Assembly: GCA_022447225.1 (NCBI GenBank) | Contig: JAKVAZ010000009.1 | Coordinates: 1 to 64,000, forward strand | DNA length: 64,000 nt | Source: Fuerstiella sp. | GTDB taxonomy: Bacteria; Planctomycetota; Planctomycetia; Planctomycetales; Planctomycetaceae | Direction of reading: 5' to 3' | Shown here: positions 56,443 to 64,000 of the stretch, piece by piece | How the letters are laid out: every line of letters starts with the position of its first letter | Numbering within the stretch: the stretch's first letter is position 1 | Program-made: the position numbers and the translations under genes | The notes under the pieces: generated by a model | The model's input: only the letters and a program-made list of their open reading frames with translations | What the model was told of the DNA's origin: nothing | Database searches by the model: none

Positions 56443-57786
56443 ATGCATCGCATCACAAAAGGTCTGGATTTGCCGATCACCGGGCATCCTCCACAGAGGA
56501 TCACTGCGGGGCCCCCGGTCACAAAAGTGGCACTGCTGGGCGCCGATTATATCGGCATGAAGCCAACGATGCTGGTACAACCGGGAGACACCGTCAAACT
56601 CGGGCAGCCACTGTTTGCAGACAAAAAAACAGAGGGTGTCGTCTTTACCAGTCCGGCTGCGGGACAGGTCTCTGAAATCAATCGGGGACAACGCCGGGTT
56701 TTCCAGTCAGTCGTCATCGATGTGAAAGGTGACGACTCCATCGAGTTTCCGGCACTGGCGAACAAAGATCTCCGGTCTGTTGACCGAAGTGAACTGGTCG
56801 ACCTCCTGGTCAGCAGCGGACTGTGGACGTCATTCCGTACAAGACCTTACAGTCGAATACCATTGCCGGCGAGTCAACCGCGTTCAATCTTTGTACAGGC
56901 CATCGACACCAATCCGCTGGCTGCAGAGCCACGCATGGTCATTCAGGAACGGGAACACGATTTTCACTTCGGTCTGCTGGCACTGTCGCGTTTGACGGAC
57001 GGTCCGGTTTTCCTCTGCCGTCCTCCGGCTCAGGTACTTCCGGGCGAGGACGGCGACAGCATTCAGCCGGAAGAGTTTGACGGACGGCACCCCGCCGGAC
57101 TGCCGGGGACACATATTCATCTCCTGGACCCGGTTGGCCCCTCCAAGACTGTATGGACAATCAATTATCAGGATGTGATTGCCATTGGTCATCTGGTAAC
57201 AACCGGACGATTGTCTGTCGATCGAGTCATCTCAGTTGCAGGTCCGTCCGTTGAGACTCCTCAGGTGATTCGTTCGAGAATGGGTGCCTCTCTGGATGAA
57301 CTTTTCGCAGGACGACTTACGGAGGGAAATCATCGGTGTATCTCCGGCAGCGTACTCAGCGGCAGAACCTCTTCGGGAGTCTTTGCCTATCTGGGTCGTT
57401 ATCATCTGCAGGCGACTGCTGTTGCTGAGGGGAACCAGCGAGAATTTCTGGGCTGGTTGACCCCCGGGGCAAATCGATTTTCAGTCCGACGAATTTTCTC
57501 GTCGGCACTGGACCGAACGAAGCGATTTGCGTTCTCGACGTCTCAGGAAGGCAACGAACGGGCCATGGTCCCGATAGGCATGTACGAACAGGTAATGCCG
57601 CTCGATATTCTGCCAACGTTTTTGCTGAAATCATTGATTGTTGGTAACACGGAAGAAGCCCAGGCACTCGGGTGCCTGGAACTGGATGAAGAAGACCTGG
57701 CCCTGTGCACCTTTGTATGTCCAGGCAAGTATGAATATGGCCCGATGCTTCGTGAAAGTCTGACGACAATCGAGCGCGAAGGCTGA
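56443..57786 (+). CDS. nqrA: Na+-translocating NADH:quinone reductase subunit A
   Basis: NqrA is the cytosolic-side subunit of the Na+-NQR complex, involved in quinone binding. The 447-residue product opens with [14 protein letters not shown], the hallmark N terminus. [32 protein letters not shown] follows, then [16 protein letters not shown] (a biotinyl-lipoyl-like barrel) and [14 protein letters not shown]. The C-terminal part has the NqrA sequence [34 protein letters not shown]. It begins the six-gene operon, with nqrB starting 68 bases later. Upstream in-frame starts exist to 56335 but would add 36 unsupported residues. Confidence 0.96.
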   Translation: MHRITKGLDLPITGHPPQRITAGPPVTKVALLGADYIGMKPTMLVQPGDTVKLGQPLFADKKTEGVVFTSPAAGQVSEINRGQRRVFQSVVIDVKGDDSIEFPALANKDLRSVDRSELVDLLVSSGLWTSFRTRPYSRIPLPASQPRSIFVQAIDTNPLAAEPRMVIQEREHDFHFGLLALSRLTDGPVFLCRPPAQVLPGEDGDSIQPEEFDGRHPAGLPGTHIHLLDPVGPSKTVWTINYQDVIAIGHLVTTGRLSVDRVISVAGPSVETPQVIRSRMGASLDELFAGRLTEGNHRCISGSVLSGRTSSGVFAYLGRYHLQATAVAEGNQREFLGWLTPGANRFSVRRIFSSALDRTKRFAFSTSQEGNERAMVPIGMYEQVMPLDILPTFLLKSLIVGNTEEAQALGCLELDEEDLALCTFVCPGKYEYGPMLRESLTTIEREG

Positions 57787-57854
57787 ACATTACACACATC
57801 ACACGATGTCCGATCAACAAGGCCTCACTGCTCGGGTGAGAATTTTCAACCGCG

Positions 57855-59120
57855 ATGAAATTTCTGCGTAACAAACTGGATCAGATGGAGCCATTTTTCC
57901 ACAAGGGTGGAAAACTGGAAAAGCTCTATCCGGTTTACGAAGCACTCGACACCTTCCTGTATACCCCGGGAATCGTGACCAACGGTGCTGCTCACGTCCG
58001 TGATGGCATGGATGTGAAGCGGATGATGATTTTTGTGGTCATTGCCTTGACCCCGTGTATCTATATGGCGTGCTGGAACACCGGCTACCAGACCAATCTG
58101 GCCGCTCGTTCCGTCATTGAAAACGGAATGTCCCCGGATGATCTGGTTGCCGAACTTGGCTGGCGAGCCGCAATGCTTCGGAATATGGGCTGGTCCCCCG
58201 GATCCGGCGGGAACTGGCTGTGGCATGTGATTCATGGCGCCCTGTATTTTTTCCCGGTCTTTTTGGTAACAAATATCGTTGGTGGCACATGGGAACTCAT
58301 CTTTAGCTGTACACGAGGCCATGAAATCAATGAAGGCTTTATGGTAACGGGAATGCTGTTTCCACTGACACTCCCTGCGACAATACCTCTGTGGCAGGTA
58401 GCACTGGGAATCAGTTTCGGAGTCGTAATTGGTAAAGAAGTTTTCGGTGGCACCGGTCGCAACATTCTGAATCCCGCACTGACCGGCCGGGCATTTCTTT
58501 ACTTTGCCTATCCAGGACAGATCATCGGAGACAAGGTTTGGGTGGCAGCTGTCGATAGTTTCAGCGGTCCGACGCTGTTGACAACGATGGGTTCCGTTCG
58601 TGACGTCTCCGCTGACTCATACAAAGACGTTGTCAGTACGCTGAACCTGAGCTGGTTTGACGCGTTTATGGGCTGGATCCCGGGATCAATGGGTGAGACT
58701 TCGACATTGGCGTGTCTTCTGGGAGCCGGTTTCCTGGTGATCACGGGAGTCGGCTCCTGGAGAATCATGGCAGGAGTGCTGGCAGGAGCCACTGGACTGT
58801 CTATGGCATTGAACGGAGTCGCCAGCACCACCAATGCCGTGTTTCAGGTTCCGCCGCATATGCATCTGATGACGGGAGGTCTGGCCTTTGGTCTGGTCTT
58901 CATGGCAACCGATCCTGTGTCCGCCGCCGTGACGGACAAGGGACGCTGGATTTACGGAATCCTGATCGGAGTGATGACAATCATCATACGAGTCGTCAAT
59001 CCCGCGTTTCCGGAGGGCATTATGCTGGCAATCCTGTTCGGCAATGTGTTTGCTCCGACGATTGACTATTTCGTCAAGGACCAAAATGTCAAGCGGAGGG
59101 CCGCCCGCGATGCAACGTGA
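57855..59120 (+). CDS. nqrB: Na+-translocating NADH:quinone reductase subunit B
   Basis: NqrB is a membrane subunit that carries covalent FMN on a threonine and riboflavin. The 421-residue product has about ten membrane helices, with [31 protein letters not shown] and [23 protein letters not shown] as strong family blocks. The FMN site should be T240 in [11 protein letters not shown]. In well-studied NqrB the motif is SGAT, so this one carries proline before the threonine. The N terminus [39 protein letters not shown] is canonical. nqrC follows, overlapping its 3' end by 11 bases from the preferred start. Confidence 0.96.
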   Translation: MKFLRNKLDQMEPFFHKGGKLEKLYPVYEALDTFLYTPGIVTNGAAHVRDGMDVKRMMIFVVIALTPCIYMACWNTGYQTNLAARSVIENGMSPDDLVAELGWRAAMLRNMGWSPGSGGNWLWHVIHGALYFFPVFLVTNIVGGTWELIFSCTRGHEINEGFMVTGMLFPLTLPATIPLWQVALGISFGVVIGKEVFGGTGRNILNPALTGRAFLYFAYPGQIIGDKVWVAAVDSFSGPTLLTTMGSVRDVSADSYKDVVSTLNLSWFDAFMGWIPGSMGETSTLACLLGAGFLVITGVGSWRIMAGVLAGATGLSMALNGVASTTNAVFQVPPHMHLMTGGLAFGLVFMATDPVSAAVTDKGRWIYGILIGVMTIIIRVVNPAFPEGIMLAILFGNVFAPTIDYFVKDQNVKRRAARDAT

Positions 59121-59991
59121 ATCTACATTGTATACATTCAAAGTCGCTGTGGTCCTGTGTTTGGTTTGTTCTGTAGTTGTGTCTTCACTCGCTGTGGGAC
59201 TCAGAGGCGTTCAGAAGGAACAAAAGGAAGCATTTCGACAACAAAACATTCTGACGGCTGCCGGGTTATGGAACAAATCCGAAAACACAAAACAGGAAGC
59301 AGAGGCGTTCTACAGCCAGTACATCACGCCGGTGTTCATTGATCTGGAACGAAGTCGGTCCACGAATCGAGTCCAGGAAGGATCCGGTGAACTTGATCCA
59401 AAAGCCGCCGCCCGTGACTCCCGATGGCATACTCTGATATCGGAACTCGACAGGAATGTGGAGGTCCGCGACGATGCCGGTATCCGCAAACGTGAAAAAT
59501 ACACTACCGTCTATGAAGTCAAAGAAGACGGTCGACTGAAGACTCTCGTGCTGCCGATTCGAGGTTACGGGCTGTGGTCCACACTCTGGGGATTCATTGC
59601 GCTTGATCTGACACAGGTAACACAGGGTCCGGAGTCAATCACGATCAAAGGGTTGTCATACTACGAGCATGGCGAAACACCTGGACTTGGCGGAGAAGTT
59701 GAAAACCCGCTCTGGACCGCCAAATGGCCGGGAAAAATGGTGTACGATGCGGACTGGAAGGTTCGCGTTGAAGTTTCCAAGACAGCGACAACCGGCTATC
59801 AGGTAGACGCGCTGTCCGGAGCAACAATCACTTCCAACGGCGTCACCGGAATGCTGAAGTTTTGGCTCGGCGAGTACGGTTTTGGCCCATATCTGAAATT
59901 CCTCTCCGACTCGGCTGCGAATTCTGATTCAGATTCCGGCAGTCCAGGGAACGGTCCCACCTCAGAGACGCTGTCAACGACCGCGCAGTAA
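59110..59991 (+). CDS. nqrC: Na+-translocating NADH:quinone reductase subunit C
   Basis: NqrC is a membrane-anchored periplasmic subunit with covalent FMN. The 293-residue product has one N-terminal helix ([24 protein letters not shown]). The FMN motif is S236-G-A-T239 in [13 protein letters not shown]. The family block [18 protein letters not shown] is intact and [18 protein letters not shown] follows. The last 25 residues are a Ser/Asp-rich tail not usual for the family. ATG 59110 is preferred because GGAGGG lies about ten bases upstream; starts at 59044 and 59086 lie inside nqrB. The gene overlaps nqrB by 11 bases. Confidence 0.95.
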   Translation: MQRESTLYTFKVAVVLCLVCSVVVSSLAVGLRGVQKEQKEAFRQQNILTAAGLWNKSENTKQEAEAFYSQYITPVFIDLERSRSTNRVQEGSGELDPKAAARDSRWHTLISELDRNVEVRDDAGIRKREKYTTVYEVKEDGRLKTLVLPIRGYGLWSTLWGFIALDLTQVTQGPESITIKGLSYYEHGETPGLGGEVENPLWTAKWPGKMVYDADWKVRVEVSKTATTGYQVDALSGATITSNGVTGMLKFWLGEYGFGPYLKFLSDSAANSDSDSGSPGNGPTSETLSTTAQ

Positions 59992-60009
59992 AGGTTCCAG
60001 GAGAAATTC

Positions 60010-60633
60010 ATGGCCGACAAGACAGCCAGACAGGTCCTTTTCGACCCATTAATTAATGACAATCCAATTACGCTGCAGGTGCTCGGACTATGCAGCGCTC
60101 TGGCAGTAACTGTAAAGCTGGAGACGTCGCTGGTAATGGCACTGGCCGTCACACTGGTGACCGGATGTTCCGGAGCGGCCATCGGTCTGATCAACCAGGT
60201 GATTCCTCACAAAATCCGGATCATCGTACAGATGACGGTCATCGCTTCGCTGGTAATCGCTGTGGACCAGCTACTGCAGGCTTTTGCATTCTCCGTCAGT
60301 CAAAAGCTTTCGGTCTTCGTGGGATTGATCATTACAAACTGTATCGTCATGGGCAGAGCTGAAGCCTTCGCCATGAAAAACGGACCGTGGATGAGCTTTC
60401 TGGACGGAATCGGAAACGGGCTGGGATACAGCTTGATCCTGATTCTTGTTGGATTTGTTCGAGAGCTCTTCGGATCAGGTAAACTGCTGGGATACACGGT
60501 GCTTCACCCGGTCACTGATGAAGGCTGGTACGTAACCAACGGACTTCTGTTGATTTCTCCCAGCGCTTTCGTGCTGATCGGACTGATTATCTGGGTGATC
60601 CGAACATTCAAACCCGAACAAGTTGGCAAGTGA
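60010..60633 (+). CDS. nqrD: Na+-translocating NADH:quinone reductase subunit D
   Basis: NqrD is an integral membrane subunit thought to form the ion path with NqrE. The 207-residue product has about six hydrophobic helices with the family blocks [54 protein letters not shown] and [16 protein letters not shown] conserved cysteine is in LGLCSALAV and another in [14 protein letters not shown], positions that hold an Fe centre in NqrD/NqrE. AGGAG precedes ATG 60010 at normal spacing. nqrE begins ten bases after its stop. Confidence 0.97.
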   Translation: MADKTARQVLFDPLINDNPITLQVLGLCSALAVTVKLETSLVMALAVTLVTGCSGAAIGLINQVIPHKIRIIVQMTVIASLVIAVDQLLQAFAFSVSQKLSVFVGLIITNCIVMGRAEAFAMKNGPWMSFLDGIGNGLGYSLILILVGFVRELFGSGKLLGYTVLHPVTDEGWYVTNGLLLISPSAFVLIGLIIWVIRTFKPEQVGK

Positions 60634-60643
60634 GACAGGTCCC

Positions 60644-61261
60644 GTGGAACACTACCTCAGCATCGTTGTCAAAGCGATTTTCATCGAGAACCTCGCACTG
60701 GCTTTTTTCCTGGGCATGTGTACGTTCCTGGCGGTTTCAAAGAACGTAAAAACCGCCCTCGGTCTGGGAGTCGCCGTGATCGTGATTCAGGGAATCACAG
60801 TTCCGGTCAACAACCTGATTTACCAGTATCTGCTGTCTCCGGGAGCACTCAGCTGGACAGGAAGCGACAGACTTTCTGAACAGGATTTGATGTTCGTCGG
60901 ACTGATCAGTTATATCGGAGTGATTGCGGCAATGGTGCAGATCCTCGAAATGACGCTCGATCGGTTCTTTCCGCGGTTGTACAACAGCTTGGGAATCTTT
61001 CTTCCACTGATTACCGTTAACTGTGCGATCCTCGGTGGAACACTGATTATGGTGGAACGAGGAATGACCTTCGACGACAGCGTTGCTTTTGGAGTTGGTT
61101 CAGGCGTTGGCTGGGCCATGGCGATTGTGGCCCTGGCCGGTATTCGCGAGAAAATGAATTACAGCAACGTTCCCGACGGTCTGAAGGGACTGGGGATTAC
61201 ATTCATTGTGGTAGGCCTGATGTCTCTGGCGTTCCAGGCGTTTTCCGGTATCAAACTTTAG
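60644..61261 (+). CDS. nqrE: Na+-translocating NADH:quinone reductase subunit E
   Basis: NqrE is the membrane subunit that pairs with NqrD. The 205-residue product starts [32 protein letters not shown], close to the canonical [26 protein letters not shown]. Later blocks [21 protein letters not shown] and [22 protein letters not shown] match the family. The cysteines in GMCTFLA and VNCAILG are the expected Fe ligands. GTG 60644 is chosen as start because it places VEHY at residue 1; TTG 60623 overlaps nqrD and lacks support. Confidence 0.96.
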   Translation: MEHYLSIVVKAIFIENLALAFFLGMCTFLAVSKNVKTALGLGVAVIVIQGITVPVNNLIYQYLLSPGALSWTGSDRLSEQDLMFVGLISYIGVIAAMVQILEMTLDRFFPRLYNSLGIFLPLITVNCAILGGTLIMVERGMTFDDSVAFGVGSGVGWAMAIVALAGIREKMNYSNVPDGLKGLGITFIVVGLMSLAFQAFSGIKL

Positions 61262-61283
61262 ACAATCTTAGACGGCCCGACCG

Positions 61284-62588
61284 TTGGTGACGAAAGCGTC
61301 GCCCCTGCCGACGCAGAGCGGCGGGCTCTCCGTTAACCGCAGACTTCATTACTGGCATATCGTCATGTTAACCATTCTGCTCGGCGTTCTGATGTTTACG
61401 GGAGTCGTCGTCGTCCTGGTCGGCCTGATTGTTGAGGCCCATAAACTTTTGGTACCCGACGGTGATGTGACGATCCTGATTAACGATCAAAAGAAAATTT
61501 CTGTTCCCGCCGGAGGAAAACTGCTGAATGCTCTGGCATCCAACGGAGTCTTCGTTTCATCAGCCTGTGGTGGTGGAGGCACCTGCGCTCAGTGCAAGGT
61601 TCACATCCATACAGGTGGAGGTGAAATCCTCGACACAGAAAAAACCCATATCAACAGGAAGGAAGAACGGCAGGGGTGTCGTCTGTCCTGTCAGGTCGGT
61701 GTTAAACAGGACATGCAGATTGAAGTTCCACCGGAAGTGTTTGAGACAAAAAAATGGAAATGTAAGGTTCGATCCAATCGGAATGTGGCCACATTCATTA
61801 AGGAACTGGTTCTCGAACTGCCGGAAGGAGAAGACGTAGGATTCAAAGCCGGCGGATATATTCAGATTGAATGTCCGCCTCACAGTCTCAGATATCGTGA
61901 CTTCAACATCGAAGAAGAGTATCACGAAGACTGGGACAGATTCGATGTCTGGAAATACGAATCGGTTGTCACAGAAGAAGTCGTGCGGGCCTATTCGATG
62001 GCAAACTACCCGGGCGAAAAAGGCATCATTATGCTGAACGTTCGCGTCGCCAGTCCCGGACCGAAAGATCCACCGGAGACACCGCCCGGAAAGATGTCAT
62101 CCTACATCTTTAACCTGAAACCAGGCGACGAAGTGACAATTTCCGGACCGTACGGTGAATTTTACATTAAAGACACCCCGGCGGAAAAAATATACATTGG
62201 CGGTGGTGCTGGTATGGCACCTTTACGGTCGCATATTTTTGAACTGTTCCGCAGTATGGACACCGGCTGCAATGTCACGTACTGGTATGGCGGACGCAGT
62301 GTACGTGAGCTGTTTTATCTGGACGAATTTGAGGAACTGGAAAGTACCAACGACAATTTCAAGCTTAATATCGCTCTGTCGGATCCTATGGAGGAAGACA
62401 AGTGGACCGGACTGACCGGATTCATTCATCAGGTCCTGCACGACGAATACCTTGCAAATCATCCAGCCCCCGAAGACTGCGAATACTACATCTGCGGACC
62501 GCCCATCATGCTCAAGTGCTGTCAGGACATGCTCGCCAGCCTGGGTGTTGAACCCGAAAACATCGCCTACGACGATTTTGGCGGCTGA
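61284..62588 (+). CDS. nqrF: Na+-translocating NADH:quinone reductase subunit F
   Basis: NqrF is the NADH-oxidising subunit that takes in electrons through FAD and a 2Fe-2S cluster. The 434-residue product has an N-terminal helix ([29 protein letters not shown]), then the 2Fe-2S domain with C95-GGGGT-C101-AQ-C104 and the fourth cysteine in RLSCQVG. The FAD-binding block RAYSMANYP and the NADH-binding blocks [15 protein letters not shown] and [12 protein letters not shown] follow. The protein ends with DDFGG, typical of NqrF. The start is uncertain: TTG 61284 or GTG 61287 give the listed length, while ATG 61365 matches the canonical N terminus. It is the last gene of the operon; no apbE or nqrM follows. 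Confidence 0.96.
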   Translation: MVTKASPLPTQSGGLSVNRRLHYWHIVMLTILLGVLMFTGVVVVLVGLIVEAHKLLVPDGDVTILINDQKKISVPAGGKLLNALASNGVFVSSACGGGGTCAQCKVHIHTGGGEILDTEKTHINRKEERQGCRLSCQVGVKQDMQIEVPPEVFETKKWKCKVRSNRNVATFIKELVLELPEGEDVGFKAGGYIQIECPPHSLRYRDFNIEEEYHEDWDRFDVWKYESVVTEEVVRAYSMANYPGEKGIIMLNVRVASPGPKDPPETPPGKMSSYIFNLKPGDEVTISGPYGEFYIKDTPAEKIYIGGGAGMAPLRSHIFELFRSMDTGCNVTYWYGGRSVRELFYLDEFEELESTNDNFKLNIALSDPMEEDKWTGLTGFIHQVLHDEYLANHPAPEDCEYYICGPPIMLKCCQDMLASLGVEPENIAYDDFGG

Positions 62589-63606
62589 CATCCCGCGTGT
62601 TGCGGCAGAACCATAGGTGACGAGTCCGGTGGTCTTGTCAGCAATGAGTATCGGTCGTTGTTTTCTACAACTCGTCCGTAATCAATACGGCTGTTGTCGT
62701 ATGCCGGCATGTTCGTTCACTCCCAGCATGTTCCACCATGGAACGATTTGCCGGCAGCCTGTCACGTTGAAAACATCCGTATTTAATCTGTAACACCGCA
62801 CATTCGGAATTCAGTCGGCCAGAGCACTGTCCGGCACGCGATTGCAGACAAACACAATCGGAAAAACTGCAGCAGACGGTACCGCAGTATGCTGTGTGCA
62901 TTTTGTTGGTGACCGGTGAGCCTGGCAGTCGGTGCCCCGTACCGGAGCCATTTGGACACCGTCAAACAGTCCGCGGCCAGGGAACTCCTCCCCAGGCGAC
63001 GGTGGAATCGATCGACGTCGCTATTCACCGGCAGGCAGCCTGTTAAGAAATATCAGGTCCCGTACCGACTCCCTGGACTTTGCGATCCCCGGTCCGGACT
63101 CGCGCATCTGTTTTTTGTGAGGAGGATTCGCTTACTCTTGGCGAGTTGCTCCGAATCTCCCGACTTCCTTCCGCCGCGCCTGCACGGCGGACGCACATCT
63201 CGTCAATAACTTCCAACCCCTGAACCAGTTGACCAAACGTCATATCCAGATCAGACACAGCACACACATCGTAAATATTCATTACAAGCCGCTCACAAAC
63301 CCACAAGGAACGTCTCCGTTCGTTCGTACGAATCCTGTAACCGGAGCCCGCGAGGAAACTTTGACGCCAGACTTCCGTCTCCTCAGATGAATTAGACAAC
63401 CGGAACTCATCGAAATTCTCCGGTGCCAGCCACTGACCCGACAGGGGCCGAAACATCATTGACGGATTTAGCTCCGGGAAACGAGACGTTCACCCGTGCA
63501 CATGCGAGATCGGAATAAGTGAACGGTGACTCACCCGACAGGATGAGCCAACTCCACTGCGGGCAATAAACCAAACAAGGTGGAATGACGTTATGACATT
63601 CCAGCC
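62589..63606. other. Long intergenic region downstream of nqrF
   Basis: About 1 kb without a supported gene. A leftward frame at 63043-63459 has no domain signature or convincing start. No terminator with a T-run was found after nqrF. Confidence 0.35.
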
Positions 63607-63984
63607 TTACAGCGCAAACGGTTCAGGCGTACGAATCACAAAAAATTTGCGAACGCGTTTTTTCACGTGCCACTGTGCCTTCATACCCAGCGGAAAATGT
63701 GCGGTGTCACCGGAACGCAGTAAGATGATACGTTCAGTTTCGTCCGCTGTGATTTCCACTTCGCCTTCAAGCACATGAATAAACTCATCCCAGTCGTACG
63801 TCCACTCGAATTTTCCGGGCTCACATGACCAGATTCCGCTAGATATTTTCCGATCTTCACTTTGCGTCAGTACGGCCCCTCGTGCAACCGGATTGCCTTC
63901 TACAATTAGCGACGGTGGAATCGGCATGTCAGGAAGTTCGTCTCTGACTCCTGATGCCACCTGTAGACTCAACGTGGACAACAT
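63607..63984 (-). CDS. Cupin-fold protein (Cupin_3/DUF861 type)
   Basis: The 125-residue product is a single-domain cupin. The first half has GIWSCEPGKFEWTYDWDEFIHVLEGEVEIT, where E67 and H70 stand in the metal-binding motif 1. The second half has LRSGDTAHFPLGMKAQWHVKKRVRKFFVI, which is motif 2, with H96. This is close to the Cupin_3 group, which includes ureidoglycine aminohydrolase-like and uncharacterised sugar-related cupins. The substrate is not known. The start is close to the right edge of the window (63984), so the upstream context is not visible. Confidence 0.85.
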   Translation of the reverse strand: MLSTLSLQVASGVRDELPDMPIPPSLIVEGNPVARGAVLTQSEDRKISSGIWSCEPGKFEWTYDWDEFIHVLEGEVEITADETERIILLRSGDTAHFPLGMKAQWHVKKRVRKFFVIRTPEPFAL

Positions 63985-64000
63985 GCTGCTCCTGAATCTG

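Noticed and set aside
63043-63459. 138-codon leftward frame between nqrF and the cupin gene
   Set aside because: Basic, low-structure sequence without a recognised domain and without a clear start signal; possibly a decayed gene but not supportable.

Overview
The window looks like a chromosomal segment of a Planctomycetota bacterium (Planctomycetales-like). The clearest markers are a very large secreted PSD1-type protein with an N-terminal cytochrome-c motif and DUF1549/DUF1553 regions (52578-56054), a secreted sulfatase with a Cys-type formylglycine motif, a BatA/vWA membrane protein, a zinc-ribbon Ser/Thr kinase, and loosely packed genes with long gaps and several GTG/TTG starts. I saw no phage genes, no insertion sequences and no CRISPR array. 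This placement is from gene content only.

Layout. 1-6.5 kb: the end of a TPR gene, a YaiI/UPF0178 protein, a phytanoyl-CoA dioxygenase homologue, tRNA-Asn with a likely terminator, and a large membrane protein combining transporter-like, spermidine-synthase-like and TPR regions. 6.9-12.3 kb: a zinc-ribbon membrane protein, feoAB for ferrous iron uptake, a small winged-helix-like protein and a SAM methyltransferase. 12.5-20.4 kb: pgk, two unassigned proteins, a BatA/vWA protein and a DinG-like helicase. 21.4-28.1 kb: a nucleotide-sugar dehydrogenase, a kinase next to a B12-binding radical SAM gene, and a T4 Rnl1-type RNA ligase whose reading frame is interrupted by a three-copy 8-bp repeat. 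28.5-41 kb: sulfatase, lactonase, redoxin, rhomboid protease, MFS transporter, a CysQ-like phosphatase beside an SLC13 permease, a thioredoxin-like protein and 5-formyl-THF cyclo-ligase. 41-48.4 kb: PDZ, vWA and MMPL/RND membrane-associated proteins. 48.7-56.1 kb: a probable catabolic module of acid-sugar dehydratase, ceramidase-like hydrolase and DapA-family lyase, followed by the PSD1 protein. 56.4-62.6 kb: a complete nqrABCDEF operon for the Na+-pumping NADH:quinone reductase. A cupin gene closes the window.

Functional threads. The nqr operon indicates sodium-coupled respiration and suits a marine life style. Sulfatase, PAP phosphatase-like protein and SLC13 permease suggest handling of sulfated substrates and sulfate, but they are separate transcription units. 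The 48.7-52.2 kb genes are nearly contiguous (3-bp gap, then a 17-bp overlap) and probably act in one pathway for an acid sugar or amide-linked substrate.

The most unusual signal is the RNA ligase. Three perfect copies of ATTTGACG at 26988-27011 throw the ATG-started frame into a stop, while two copies would give one continuous protein with a conventional N terminus. This could be a phase-variation switch, a recent mutation or an assembly error.
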